A stretch of 64,000 bases of DNA from Arthrobacter sp. efr-133-R2A-120. GTDB lineage: Bacteria; Actinomycetota; Actinomycetes; Actinomycetales; Micrococcaceae. The position numbers were made by a program, and so were the translations under genes. The DNA lies in contig NZ_JARVRF010000038.1 of NCBI RefSeq assembly GCF_030209835.1, positions 62,001 to 126,000 on the forward strand, given 5' to 3'. The notes under the pieces were generated by a model, which was not told the DNA's origin, ran no database searches, and was given only the letters and a program-made list of their open reading frames with translations. Below are positions 36,128 through 44,721 of this stretch, piece by piece; position 1 is the first letter of the stretch; every line of letters begins with the position of its first letter.

Positions 36128-36750
36128 ACCCCATTTCGGTCCTGCTCGTCGATGACCATTTGGTGGTCCGCAGCGGACTCAAGGCCTTGCTCGGCACCCA
36201 GCCGGACATCACCGTCGTCGCAGAAGCCGCATCCGGAGAGGAAGCCCTCGCTGTAGCGCAACAGCACCCGGCCGACGTCGTCATGATGGACCTCGCCATG
36301 GGCCAGGGCATGGACGGAATCGAGGCGATCAAGCGCCTGCGTCAAGCGAGCAAGCAGCAAGCGGTACTGGTGTTCACTACCTATGATTCCGATGCCGACA
36401 TCGTGAGGGCCGTGGACGCAGGTGCCATGGGCTACGTGCTCAAGGACGCCGCGCCGGAGGAGATCTTCGCTGCGGTCCGGGGCGCGGCGCAAGGCAAGAG
36501 CGTCATGAGCGCACCTGTGGCCAGCAAGTTGTTCCAGCAATTGCGCAACCCGGACGAGGTCCTCACCCCGCGGGAAGCCGAACTGCTCAGCCTCCTCATT
36601 CAAGGCCTCAGCAACCGTGAGCTCGGCAAACGCCTGTTCATTTCCGAGGCCACGGTCAAAACGCATTTGGCGCACATCTACGCCAAGCTCGGCGTCGAGA
36701 CACGGGCGGCCGCGATTGCGGTGGCCATTCGCCGCGAGGGGATGCGCTAA
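36124..36750 (+). CDS. NarL/LuxR-type response regulator (SenR-like)
   Basis: A 208-residue DNA-binding regulator. The receiver domain begins ISVLLVDDHLVVRSGLKALL with the acidic pocket DD (residues 10-11), the phosphoacceptor Asp56 in VVMMDLAMGQGMDG, and Lys in YVLKDAAPEE. The C-terminal LuxR helix-turn-helix runs from LTPREAELLSLLIQGLSNRELGKRLFISEATVKTHLAHIYAKLGV. The ATG overlaps the kinase stop, so the two form a classical pair. Targets might include the neighbouring hbpS-like gene. Confidence 0.94.
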   Translation: MNPISVLLVDDHLVVRSGLKALLGTQPDITVVAEAASGEEALAVAQQHPADVVMMDLAMGQGMDGIEAIKRLRQASKQQAVLVFTTYDSDADIVRAVDAGAMGYVLKDAAPEEIFAAVRGAAQGKSVMSAPVASKLFQQLRNPDEVLTPREAELLSLLIQGLSNRELGKRLFISEATVKTHLAHIYAKLGVETRAAAIAVAIRREGMR

Positions 36751-36848
36751 GAAAAAATTCGGATGCTGGTGTCGATTTGGCCGGTCGCCATTCGTATAGG
36801 GGGTGACCGGGCCGCAGAGAGCGGTCCGCAGAAGCAAGGGAGCACGTC

Positions 36849-37433
36849 ATGCGCCAGATCAATGCCACGTTGTCCATCACCCTCGACGGAGTCATCCAGG
36901 GACTGGGCCGTCCGGACGAGGACACCCGCGGTGGCTTCACCCACGGTGGGTGGGGCGGCAAGTACAACGACGAGGTCATGGGCCGTGAGATGGGCAAGGG
37001 CATGGCGAAACCCACGGACATGCTGTTCGGACACCGGACCTGGACCGACTTCATCACCGCCTGGAGCACCCGCGCCGACGTCAACCCGTTCACCGCGTAC
37101 ATGAACGCAGCCACGAAGTACGTTGTGTCAAGGACGCTGGAGAACGCCGATGCCTGGCAGAACTCCGTTCTGCTCTCAGGCGAGGCCGCCGAGACGGTGG
37201 CCAAGCTCAAGGCCGAGCCGGGCAACGATCTGACGATCATCGGCAGCGCGTCGCTTGTCCGCTCCCTGCACGCCGCCGGGCTCATCGACAACTTCACGCT
37301 GCTGATCCACCCACTGACCCTGGGTACCGGGACGCGGCTGTTCGAAGGCCCAGCCCCGCTGACCGAGTTCGAGCTCACCGACTCCGTCACCACCACCAAG
37401 GGCGTGATCATCGCCCACTACACCCGCCGATAA
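36849..37433 (+). CDS. RibD-C / dihydrofolate reductase-family protein
   Basis: This 194-residue protein of the RibD C-terminal domain family is distantly related to the one at 21982. It starts MRQINATLSITLDGVIQGLG; GKYNDEVMGREMGKGM and MLFGHRTWTDFITAW follow, and LTIIGSASLVRSLHAAGLIDNFTLLIHPLTLGTGTRLF is the nucleotide-binding and core region. The function is unknown; it is not a housekeeping DHFR. GGGAG lies upstream of the ATG. Confidence 0.87.
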   Translation: MRQINATLSITLDGVIQGLGRPDEDTRGGFTHGGWGGKYNDEVMGREMGKGMAKPTDMLFGHRTWTDFITAWSTRADVNPFTAYMNAATKYVVSRTLENADAWQNSVLLSGEAAETVAKLKAEPGNDLTIIGSASLVRSLHAAGLIDNFTLLIHPLTLGTGTRLFEGPAPLTEFELTDSVTTTKGVIIAHYTRR

Positions 37434-37510
37434 CTGAGCGGTGGTTCCGTGCAGTAGACGAAGACCGCTGGCCACTTCACCAGCTACCGCGCCGGGTCTA
37501 AACTGACCCT

Positions 37511-38077
37511 ATGTCCGACACTGCAGGACGCAAGTTGTTCCAGCATTCAGGAACGGCGCTCATCTTCCGGGGAGCCTTGGCCCTTCTCTTGGCCTTCTTG
37601 GTTGCCTCCCTGCCGGTCGCCACGGTATTTGCCCTCGTCTATGTGTTCGGCGTCTACGCCATCACCGACGGACTCACTGACATGGCCCACTACTTCTACG
37701 ACCCTGCGCGCCACTCCCGCTGGAGCATGATTGGCGGCTTCATCTCCGTCGCGACCGGGCTCGTGGCGGTTTCTTGGCCGGGCATCACCGCCGCGGCGCT
37801 TGGCTTCCTCATCGGAGCATGGGCCTTGATCCTCGGGATTTCGCAGATCATCCTTGCGAGGGACATCAGGACGACAGTCAGGGCTTGGTGGATCTGGATG
37901 TTGACCGGGTTGGTCACCACCGTGTTTGGACTTTTTGTGCTCGTCAATCAGGGCGCGGGATTCCTGGGCGTGGTGGCGCTTCTCGCGACATATGCCGCGG
38001 TCAGTGGCGTTCTGTTGATCGCCTCCGGCATCAAACTCCGCAGGCGCGCTTCCTCTTCGGTGATGCTCGCCCATTAG
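37511..38077 (+). CDS. HdeD-like membrane protein (DUF308)
   Basis: Small integral membrane protein of 188 residues with about six hydrophobic helices, matching the DUF308/HdeD family associated with acid resistance in E. coli. The first helix is ALIFRGALALLLAFLVASL and the second VATVFALVYVFGVYAITDGL; later ones are GAWALILGISQIILARDIR, WWIWMLTGLVTTVFGLFVLV and LLATYAAVSGVLLIASGIKL. No soluble domain is visible. An acid-stress role is a family-based guess. Confidence 0.88.
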   Translation: MSDTAGRKLFQHSGTALIFRGALALLLAFLVASLPVATVFALVYVFGVYAITDGLTDMAHYFYDPARHSRWSMIGGFISVATGLVAVSWPGITAAALGFLIGAWALILGISQIILARDIRTTVRAWWIWMLTGLVTTVFGLFVLVNQGAGFLGVVALLATYAAVSGVLLIASGIKLRRRASSSVMLAH

Positions 38078-38135
38078 CCCCTGCGGGAGCAATCCACCCC
38101 AGGGGGATGCGCCAGGTCCCAAGTTCGGTAAGTTA

Positions 38136-38948
38136 GTGGCTGTGAAGATAGCTACCTGGAATGTGAATTCGCTCCGCGCACGTGCCGACCGCGTCGAGGC
38201 TTGGCTGCAGCGCAGTGACTGCGACGTCTTGGCCATGCAGGAAACCAAGTGCAAAGATGACAACTTTCCGTGGGAGCTCTTCGAGCGCATGGGCTACGAG
38301 GTTGCGCACTTCGGCCTGAGCCAATGGAACGGTGTGGCGATCGCCTCGCGTGTAGGGCTCGACGACGTCGAACGCACCTTTGTTGACCAGCCCGCCTTCG
38401 GAAAGGCCGGCAAGGATCCTGTCCAGGAAGCCCGTGCCATTGCCGCAACGTGTGGCGGGGTCCGGGTGTGGAGCCTGTACGTTCCCAACGGCCGTTCCCT
38501 GGATGACGAACACATGCCGTACAAGCTCAAGTGGCTGGACACCCTGAAGGGCCATGCCGCCGGCTGGATCACGGAGAACCCAGAGACCCAGGTGGCGCTC
38601 ATGGGCGACTGGAACATCGCGCCGCTGGACGAGGATGTCTGGGACATCGACTATTTCAGGGCGAACGCACTCACCCACGTCAGCGAACCCGAGCGCGAGG
38701 CCTTCCGGGCGTTCGAAGCGGCCGGTTTCACCGACGTCGCCCGCGCTTACACTCCAGGTCCCGGCGTCTACACCTACTGGGACTACACGCAGCTGCGGTT
38801 CCCCAAGAAAGAGGGCATGCGCATCGACTTCGTCATGGCCTCCCCCGCGCTGGCCGCGCGCGTCACGGGAGCGTCGATCGACCGCGAGGAGCGCAAGGGC
38901 AAGGGCGCCTCGGACCACGCTCCTGTGATCGTGGAGCTTACGGACTGA
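38136..38948 (+). CDS. xth: Exodeoxyribonuclease III
   Basis: A metal-dependent AP endonuclease and 3'-5' exonuclease used in base-excision repair, 270 residues. The family motifs are all present: IATWNVNSLRARADRVEAWL, LAMQETKCKDDNFPWELF, LMGDWNIAPLDEDVWD, MRIDFVMASPAL and GASDHAPVIVEL (catalytic Asp-His). The start is a GTG at 38136; a second GTG two codons later is an alternative. The following gene begins 32 bases downstream. Confidence 0.95.
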   Translation: MAVKIATWNVNSLRARADRVEAWLQRSDCDVLAMQETKCKDDNFPWELFERMGYEVAHFGLSQWNGVAIASRVGLDDVERTFVDQPAFGKAGKDPVQEARAIAATCGGVRVWSLYVPNGRSLDDEHMPYKLKWLDTLKGHAAGWITENPETQVALMGDWNIAPLDEDVWDIDYFRANALTHVSEPEREAFRAFEAAGFTDVARAYTPGPGVYTYWDYTQLRFPKKEGMRIDFVMASPALAARVTGASIDREERKGKGASDHAPVIVELTD

Positions 38949-38980
38949 GCAGCAACAATGACGGAGGAGGCGGGCCCGCT

Positions 38981-39850
38981 ATGAGCGGAAAGCTATATGG
39001 AAGCCAGGCAGGGCTGCCCTTCTCTTCAGCGTTGCGCGTCTACGAACCGCTCGAGGCGTTCCCCGAGGACCAGCGGCAGCAGCTCGTGGCGAGCGGTACC
39101 CGCAGCGGTTCGCGGGCCGCCGTCGAAAATGCCGAGCTGCTCGCCTCCCTCGGACGGGTCACCCGCAAGGGCGGGGACCCTTTCCCCACCGGCAGCACCG
39201 ATCTGGTCCGCATCACCCGGGTTCCTTCCGGAGATCGGAACGACCCCGACGCCGGACGGCTGCTTTACTGCCCCAGCCAGCTGGTCATCCGGGCAGGATT
39301 GGCGGCCAACGCCCTCATGGAAGGTATCCACGGACCGCTCGCGGACCTTCTTATCCCCGTGGACCAGCGAGACCGCCATCAGGCACGCATCGACCGAATC
39401 AACGCCAGTCACGACGCGAAGCGCGTGCACACGAGGGCTTCCACGTGGGGCATCCCCTTCAGCTGGTTCTCGCTGTTCCAGGAATCGGACCGCAAGGATG
39501 TCGTGGAATCAGGCGGCCGCATCCTGACGGTCAGGGTCTGGGCCTCGCTGACGGATGCCTTGGACCGGGCACGCTTTGCCGTAGCCAATCTCGCCCTCGC
39601 CGCACCGGACCTGGACATGCTGGACGACCTCACCCAGCTCACCGAATGGCTTGAGTTGTTCCATGTGCAGTCAATGGTCGAGCTGGATTATGGCGCCGTT
39701 GCGGACAAGGTGTACCCGGACGAGTCGCCTATGGATGTCAGGCTCGGCATCGAATGCCTGGCCGAGGGAGACATGACGGGAGCGGCCGCTGCTTATCGGA
39801 GGCTGGCTTCCCGCTGGATCCCCATCAGGCAGTTGGCCCGGGCTTCCTAG
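38981..39850 (+). CDS. Conserved hypothetical protein
   Basis: A 289-residue protein I do not recognise as a named family. It has no signal peptide and no membrane helix. Features are a first part rich in charged residues with YEPLEAFPEDQRQQLVASG, then LLYCPSQLVIRAGLAANALM and ASTWGIPFSWFSLFQESDRKDV, and a helical C-terminal part (ALDRARFAVANLALAAPDLDML, LECLAEGDMTGAAAAYRRL) that looks like a TPR-like repeat region. An AGGAGG lies before the ATG but rather distant (about 11 bases). It follows exonuclease III by 32 bases and may be co-transcribed with it. Confidence 0.7.
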   Translation: MSGKLYGSQAGLPFSSALRVYEPLEAFPEDQRQQLVASGTRSGSRAAVENAELLASLGRVTRKGGDPFPTGSTDLVRITRVPSGDRNDPDAGRLLYCPSQLVIRAGLAANALMEGIHGPLADLLIPVDQRDRHQARIDRINASHDAKRVHTRASTWGIPFSWFSLFQESDRKDVVESGGRILTVRVWASLTDALDRARFAVANLALAAPDLDMLDDLTQLTEWLELFHVQSMVELDYGAVADKVYPDESPMDVRLGIECLAEGDMTGAAAAYRRLASRWIPIRQLARAS

Positions 39851-39883
39851 CTCTGTTCGCGGCGTCTTGGCTCGCGGAGCGGG

Positions 39884-40942
39884 TTAGTCCCTGGGGCGGG
39901 GCGGTGCGGTGGTTTCCCTCACGATCAGCCGGTGGGGTGCTTTCATGGACCGCACGGAACCCGCGGCCCCGGCCAATTCGTCCAACAGCATGCGCGTGCC
40001 CAGTTGGCCTTGTTCAACGGGGTCCTGGGCCACGGTTGTCAGGCCCATGGCCTCGGCGAATTCATGGTTGTCAATCCCGATGATGGACAATTCTTCCGGT
40101 ACACGGACGCCACGGCGCCGCGCCTGCAACATGGCTCCCATGGCCATTTCATCGGAAGCACAGAAGATCGCCGTCGGTTTTGGCCCGGGCTTGCTCCAGA
40201 GCTCGTCGAAGGCTTCCTGGCCGCTGCCCACAGTGAAGTTTCCGAAAATGTCCCATTCCGGAGGCATGGAGAAGCCCGCGCTCGTCATGGCATCCGTGAA
40301 GCCGTCAACGCGCAGTCGCGGCACGGTGAAGTTCAGGTCGGAATCGTCCTGGCCATGGAGCAGCGCGATCTCCCGGTGGCCGAGATTCAACAGATGCATG
40401 GTGGCTTCCACCGAGGCAGCGTAATCGTCGATGCCGATGCTCGGGCAGTCCTCCACTGGACCGCCGACAATCACCAAGGGGATTTCGATCCTTTGGAGAT
40501 CGGCGATTTCCTCGGACGTCAGGGACATACAGAGGACCAGGAGAGCATCGATCTGCTTATAGACCATCGTCTTGCTGAAGAGCCGTTCCCGCGCTCCGCG
40601 CTGCCCGCCAAGGTTGAACAAGGAGAGGTTGTAGCCGCGAGCGTGGAGCTCGCGGTCTACACCCTCGATCGCCTTGAAGAAGAACCAGCGGTCCACGTAA
40701 GGGGCCAGGACACCGATCGTCTTGGTGCGGCCCGTGGCCAGTCCCGACGCGGACGACGACGCCACATACCCGAGTTCTCCCGCGACCCGCAGGATCTTCT
40801 CCCGGGTAGCAGGAGACACCCGGGGAAGGCCGCGCACTGCGCGGGAAACGGTGGCGGTGGAAACGCCTGCGGCCTGTGCGACGTCCTCAATGCTGGCTCC
40901 TGCGTGGCCGCCACGCTGGGACCGTTCACTCGTTTTTGCCAC
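39884..40942 (-). CDS. LacI-family transcriptional regulator
   Basis: This 352-residue regulator has the N-terminal helix-turn-helix SIEDVAQAAGVSTATVSRAVRGLPRVSPATREKILRVAGELGYVASSSASGLATGRT. The sensor domain follows from about residue 80 (TIGVLAPYVDRWFFFKAIEGVDREL). It ends the alpha-glucoside import locus: binding protein, two permeases, a small membrane protein, then this gene after 119 bases. It probably represses that importer and the divergent GH13 gene through the operator at 44681. FVDRWFF instead of the usual TNPFF at the effector site suggests an unusual ligand pocket. Confidence 0.92.
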   Translation of the reverse strand: MAKTSERSQRGGHAGASIEDVAQAAGVSTATVSRAVRGLPRVSPATREKILRVAGELGYVASSSASGLATGRTKTIGVLAPYVDRWFFFKAIEGVDRELHARGYNLSLFNLGGQRGARERLFSKTMVYKQIDALLVLCMSLTSEEIADLQRIEIPLVIVGGPVEDCPSIGIDDYAASVEATMHLLNLGHREIALLHGQDDSDLNFTVPRLRVDGFTDAMTSAGFSMPPEWDIFGNFTVGSGQEAFDELWSKPGPKPTAIFCASDEMAMGAMLQARRRGVRVPEELSIIGIDNHEFAEAMGLTTVAQDPVEQGQLGTRMLLDELAGAAGSVRSMKAPHRLIVRETTAPPRPRD

Positions 40943-41061
40943 TCAAGCCCCCTCAAAGAATCCGTGCGGAAGCCGGGGGTTCCTTCCCAGACGGCAGATA
41001 ACCAGCGTATTCCGCTTGGTTGCCTTCCGCCGATTCCGCGCTACTTATTTCCGCTCGCTAC

Positions 41062-41334
41062 TCACGTGATGCGCCTGGATGTCCGCGCGGGGAGCCGCCG
41101 GCGAAGCCGAAGCATCCCCCACAGGGCCAGCAACACTGCGAGCAGGCCCAGTGCCCAGCCCAATGCGGGCTGGGCCGTGAGCTCGGCAGCCACCGTGATC
41201 ACCAGCAGGACCAAGGCCCAAAAGCCGAGAAAACCTATCACGAGGTCGAAATCTTCCGCCGATTTCACTCGCGTGTGCTGCTCCTTGGCTGGGCCGCCGA
41301 GGGACGGCCCGGCCGAATCCGGAGTTTGCGTCAT
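41062..41334 (-). CDS. Small two-helix membrane protein in ABC operon
   Basis: A 90-residue protein with two predicted membrane helices (FDLVIGFLGFWALVLLVITVAAELTA and ALGWALGLLAVLLALWGML) and a basic C-terminus (RLRRRLPARTSRR). I cannot name its family. Its ATG overlaps the stop of the preceding permease gene by 4 bases, so it is part of the importer operon and probably made with it. It might assist permease stability or regulation; this is speculation. It is too short and hydrophobic for other inference. Confidence 0.75.
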   Translation of the reverse strand: MTQTPDSAGPSLGGPAKEQHTRVKSAEDFDLVIGFLGFWALVLLVITVAAELTAQPALGWALGLLAVLLALWGMLRLRRRLPARTSRRIT

Positions 41335-42206
41335 TTGACGGCGCCGGCTGTCAGGCCCGCCACGATCTTGCGCTGGAAGATCAGCACGAGGATCACCAGC
41401 GGAATCGTCACAACTGTTCCGGCTGCCATGACGGCGGTGTACGGCTCCTGGTGGGCCTGGGCACCGGCGAAGTAGGCGATAGCCACCGTAACGGTCTTGG
41501 TCTGGTCATTGGACAGCTGGCTCGCGATGAGGAACTCATTCCACGAAGCGATGAACGCCAGGATGGCTGTGGTGAACACGGCAGGCGCCGCGAGCGGCAT
41601 GATCACCTTGCGGAATGCCTGACCCTGGGTGCAGCCATCAATCCGGGCTGATTCCTCCAGCTCCCACGGCATTTCCCGGAAGAAGGACGTCAAGGTGTAG
41701 ACCGTCAGGGGGAGCACAAACGAGATGTTTGGAATAATCAGCGCCTGATAGGTGCCGTACCAGCCGATGTTGGTGAACAGCTGGAACAACGGCGTCACCA
41801 AGGCCACGCCCGGGAACATCGATGCCCCGAGGACAAAGCCGAGGACCAGGAACTTGAAGCGGAATTCGAGCCTGGACAAGGCATACGCCGCGAACACCCC
41901 GAAGAGCAGGGCAACCAAGGTGGTTACCCCTGCCACGAAGAGCGAGTTCAAGAGGTTCCGGCCGAAGTGGTTGCCCAGGCTTTCAGAGAAGACCGTGTTG
42001 AAGTTGTCCCACGTGACGTGGGTGAAGAAAGGCGTCGAATCAAAGGTATATCCAACGTCGCGGAACGCGGTCACGATCATCCAGTAGAAGGGAATCAAGC
42101 ACCAGATGAAGATGAGCGCTGCGCTGATGTACGTGCGCCCGCTCGCCCAGCGTTCCCGCCGTCGGGCAGCTGTCTTAGGCGCGGAGTCAATGCTCACGGC
42201 GGTCAT
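41331..42206 (-). CDS. Alpha-glucoside ABC transporter permease (MalG type)
   Basis: Six-helix inner-membrane permease of 291 residues. The EAA loop is LEESARIDGCTQGQAFRKVIMPLAAP. The N-terminus has a short charged cytoplasmic segment followed by ISAALIFIWCLIPFYWMIVTA. The gene is the third of the importer operon and overlaps both neighbours by 4 bases. With a GH13 glucosidase divergent from the operon, maltose, trehalose or related alpha-glucosides are likely substrates. No ATPase gene is adjacent. Confidence 0.92.
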   Translation of the reverse strand: MTAVSIDSAPKTAARRRERWASGRTYISAALIFIWCLIPFYWMIVTAFRDVGYTFDSTPFFTHVTWDNFNTVFSESLGNHFGRNLLNSLFVAGVTTLVALLFGVFAAYALSRLEFRFKFLVLGFVLGASMFPGVALVTPLFQLFTNIGWYGTYQALIIPNISFVLPLTVYTLTSFFREMPWELEESARIDGCTQGQAFRKVIMPLAAPAVFTTAILAFIASWNEFLIASQLSNDQTKTVTVAIAYFAGAQAHQEPYTAVMAAGTVVTIPLVILVLIFQRKIVAGLTAGAVK

Positions 42207-43225
42207 TTGTCCTGCCCCTTGGTGGTCTTGGGTGTGGCTGAGGCGACTGCGTTGGCTCCCAGGAAACGAACGAAAATGAACGCGACGAGGAAGATGATCA
42301 AGAAGGTGATGGTGGACAGGGCCGCTGCTGAGTTGAATCCCTGACGGATCTGGTCAACCACCAGGATGGACAGCGTTGTTGTGCCGTTCGAGCCCTGGGT
42401 CATGATGGCCGGGAGGTCATACATACGCAGTGCGTCAAGGACACGGAACAGGACAGCCACCATGAGCGCCGGCTTCACCAGCGGCAAGGTGATCTGGGTG
42501 AAACGCTGCCATGCCGAGGCACCGTCGACCTTCGCGGCTTCGTATACTTCCGCCGGGATGATCTGCAGGCCAGCCAAAATCAGCAGGGCCATGAACGGCG
42601 TCGTCTTCCAAACGTCTGAAATGATGATCGCCCAACGGGCCGGCCATTCGCTGCCTGTCCACAGGATTGCCGTGCCAAAGAGCTTGTTGGCGATTCCGTC
42701 GAAAGCGAAGATGAAGAACCACAGCTTCGCGGTTACGGCCGTTGGAATGGCCCACGGAACCAGGACAGCGGCACGAAGGGCACTGCGGCCGCGGAACGTC
42801 CGCGCCATGATGATGGCCATCCAGAACCCGAGGACCGTCTCCAAGACAACGGTGACCGCCGTAAAGAAGAACGTCGTTCCCACGGCGCTCCAGAATTGGG
42901 CGCCAAGAGTGCCAGGTGCACAGGCTGCGGAGCCACACTGCTGTGCCAACCAGTGGACGAAGTTATCGAAGCCGGCGGGTCCGCCCTGGACGAAGACCTT
43001 GGTCACCGGATCCAGGCCCTGGTCCTTCTGGAACGCCATGATAATCGCGTTGACCACCGGGTACACGATGACAACGGCGAGCAATACCAAAGCAGGGGAA
43101 ATCAACCAGAACGCCCACCGGCCTTGAGACGTGGCCGCCCGGTCCTGTCCTACTTCTTTTTGAACTTTTTTGGTTTTGGGGCTTGGTGTCTCTGGCGCCC
43201 GCTTAGGCTGCGCAAGGGTGGACAT
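42203..43225 (-). CDS. Alpha-glucoside ABC transporter permease (MalF type)
   Basis: Partner permease of 340 residues with six helices. The first is FWLISPALVLLAVVIVYPVV; a large loop between helices 1 and 2 holds three Cys (HWLAQQCGSAACAPGTLGAQ) in the periplasmic side, an arrangement also seen in some trehalose-type permeases. The EAA loop is EVYEAAKVDGASAWQRFTQITLPL. It overlaps the next permease gene by 4 bases and lies 87 bases after the binding-protein gene. Confidence 0.92.
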   Translation of the reverse strand: MSTLAQPKRAPETPSPKTKKVQKEVGQDRAATSQGRWAFWLISPALVLLAVVIVYPVVNAIIMAFQKDQGLDPVTKVFVQGGPAGFDNFVHWLAQQCGSAACAPGTLGAQFWSAVGTTFFFTAVTVVLETVLGFWMAIIMARTFRGRSALRAAVLVPWAIPTAVTAKLWFFIFAFDGIANKLFGTAILWTGSEWPARWAIIISDVWKTTPFMALLILAGLQIIPAEVYEAAKVDGASAWQRFTQITLPLVKPALMVAVLFRVLDALRMYDLPAIMTQGSNGTTTLSILVVDQIRQGFNSAAALSTITFLIIFLVAFIFVRFLGANAVASATPKTTKGQDK

Positions 43226-43312
43226 TTCCCCTCCTTCCGGAAATTGATAGCGTGCCCCTCGGGCGGCTGGTCGCGTGAAGCGCCAGCCGCCCGAGGTTCA
43301 CTGTAGGTGTCG

Positions 43313-44593
43313 CTATTGGCTGGCCGAGTTGATGGCCGTGTCCATATCCGTCATTGCCTGATCGACGGACTTGTCACCCTTGATGGCAGCGTAGGCATTG
43401 TCCTGAATGGCCTTGGTGACTGCTGGGTAGAACGGCGTGACCGGGCGCGGCACGGCATTCTGAATTGAGGTCTTCAGCACCGGAAGGTACGGCAGCTGCT
43501 GGACCAGGGTGGGGTCGTCGTACAAGGAACTCAGGACCGGGGCCAGCGAGCCCTGCGTGGCGTAGAACTTTTCAGTCTCTTCGCTGGTCATGAAGGTCAG
43601 GAAGTCCTTGGCCGTTGCCTTGTGTGCCGAGTAGACGCTGACGGCGAGGTTGTGTCCACCGAGGGATGAGGCGCCAGGGCCGCTCTTACCGGGGAGCGGA
43701 GCCATGCCGAAGGTGTCCTTCACCTTGGACGAACCGTCCGTCTTGGCGAGGTTGTAGACGTAGGGCCAGTTGCGCAGGAAGAGGAGCTTGCCGTCTTCGA
43801 AGGACTGCCTGCCCTGTTCCTCCTGGTAGGTGACGCCCTGCGTGGGGATGTTTCCGTTCTTGTAGGCGGTGACCAGGTTGTTGAGGCCAGCCTTGGCGGC
43901 CGCAGAAGTCACCGTCGATTTGCCGTCGTCTCCAACGATCGTGCCGCCGGCCGAGTTGATGGCTTCAGCCGCGTTCACGGTGAGGCCTTCATACTTGGCG
44001 AACTGTCCTGCGTAGCAGTCGATGCCGTGCTGCTTCGCGATGGAGCACATGCTCATCATCTCGTCCCAGGTCTTGGGCGGGGTGGGCACCAGGTCCTTGC
44101 GGTAGTAGAGGATGCCGCCGTCCGAGGTCTGGGGTGCCGCGAACAGCGTGTTGTTGTACGTTGCCGTCTTGACGGTGGCAGGCAGCATCTTGGACGTGTC
44201 GATGCTCATCTTGTCGGTGAGCGGCTGCAGCCAGCCCTTCGCCGCAAACTCGGCGGTCCAGATGACGTCCACGTCAACGACGTCGTAATTGACGTTCTTG
44301 GCCTGGAAGTTCTGGACCAAATCGTCGTGCTGCTGGTCCGCCTGGTCGGACTGCTCCTTGAAGGTGACCTTCTGGTCCGGGTGCGCCGCATTCCACTTAT
44401 CGACGAGCGGGCGGACAACGTTGCTGTTGTCTTTGCCCTGGACGTAGGTGATTGGACCACGTCCGTCGAGGTTTGCTGCGGCATCTCCGCCGCTTGAGGC
44501 GGTGCTGCCGCCACCGCCGCCACCACAGGCGGACAGGGACATGGCTAGCACGCCGGCGACAGCTGCCGGCAAAAGGTACTTGCGTGTGTTCAT
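43313..44593 (-). CDS. Alpha-glucoside ABC transporter binding lipoprotein
   Basis: Receptor lipoprotein of 426 residues with signal peptide and lipobox (YLLPAAVAGVLAMSLSACGGG). The family is SBP_bac_1; GPITYVQGKDNSNVVRPLVDKW begins the fold and DVVDVDVIWTAEFAAKGWLQPL is a hinge element typical of trehalose/maltose-type (ThuE/LpqY-like) binding proteins. It is the first gene of the operon and is divergent from the GH13 gene, sharing a 128-base control region. Confidence 0.93.
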   Translation of the reverse strand: MNTRKYLLPAAVAGVLAMSLSACGGGGGGSTASSGGDAAANLDGRGPITYVQGKDNSNVVRPLVDKWNAAHPDQKVTFKEQSDQADQQHDDLVQNFQAKNVNYDVVDVDVIWTAEFAAKGWLQPLTDKMSIDTSKMLPATVKTATYNNTLFAAPQTSDGGILYYRKDLVPTPPKTWDEMMSMCSIAKQHGIDCYAGQFAKYEGLTVNAAEAINSAGGTIVGDDGKSTVTSAAAKAGLNNLVTAYKNGNIPTQGVTYQEEQGRQSFEDGKLLFLRNWPYVYNLAKTDGSSKVKDTFGMAPLPGKSGPGASSLGGHNLAVSVYSAHKATAKDFLTFMTSEETEKFYATQGSLAPVLSSLYDDPTLVQQLPYLPVLKTSIQNAVPRPVTPFYPAVTKAIQDNAYAAIKGDKSVDQAMTDMDTAINSASQ

Positions 44594-44680
44594 GCTGGGA
44601 ACTCCTCAGTGAGTGGACCAGGTATTTCCGCAGTGCGGTTGATGTGGTGAGCCTCACATTAGTAAGCTTCCGGGTAGTAA

Positions 44681-44694
44681 TGCAAGCGTTTACA
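44681..44694. promoter_or_regulatory. LacI-type operator (putative)
   Basis: TGCAAGCGTTTACA is an imperfect palindrome with central CG, the form recognised by MalR/LacI-type repressors. It lies 28 bases before the GH13 start and 88 bases from the binding-protein start, within the divergent control region. Confidence 0.65.
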
Positions 44695-44721
44695 CAAAAA
44701 TGTGTCATCGAGAGGAATCCA

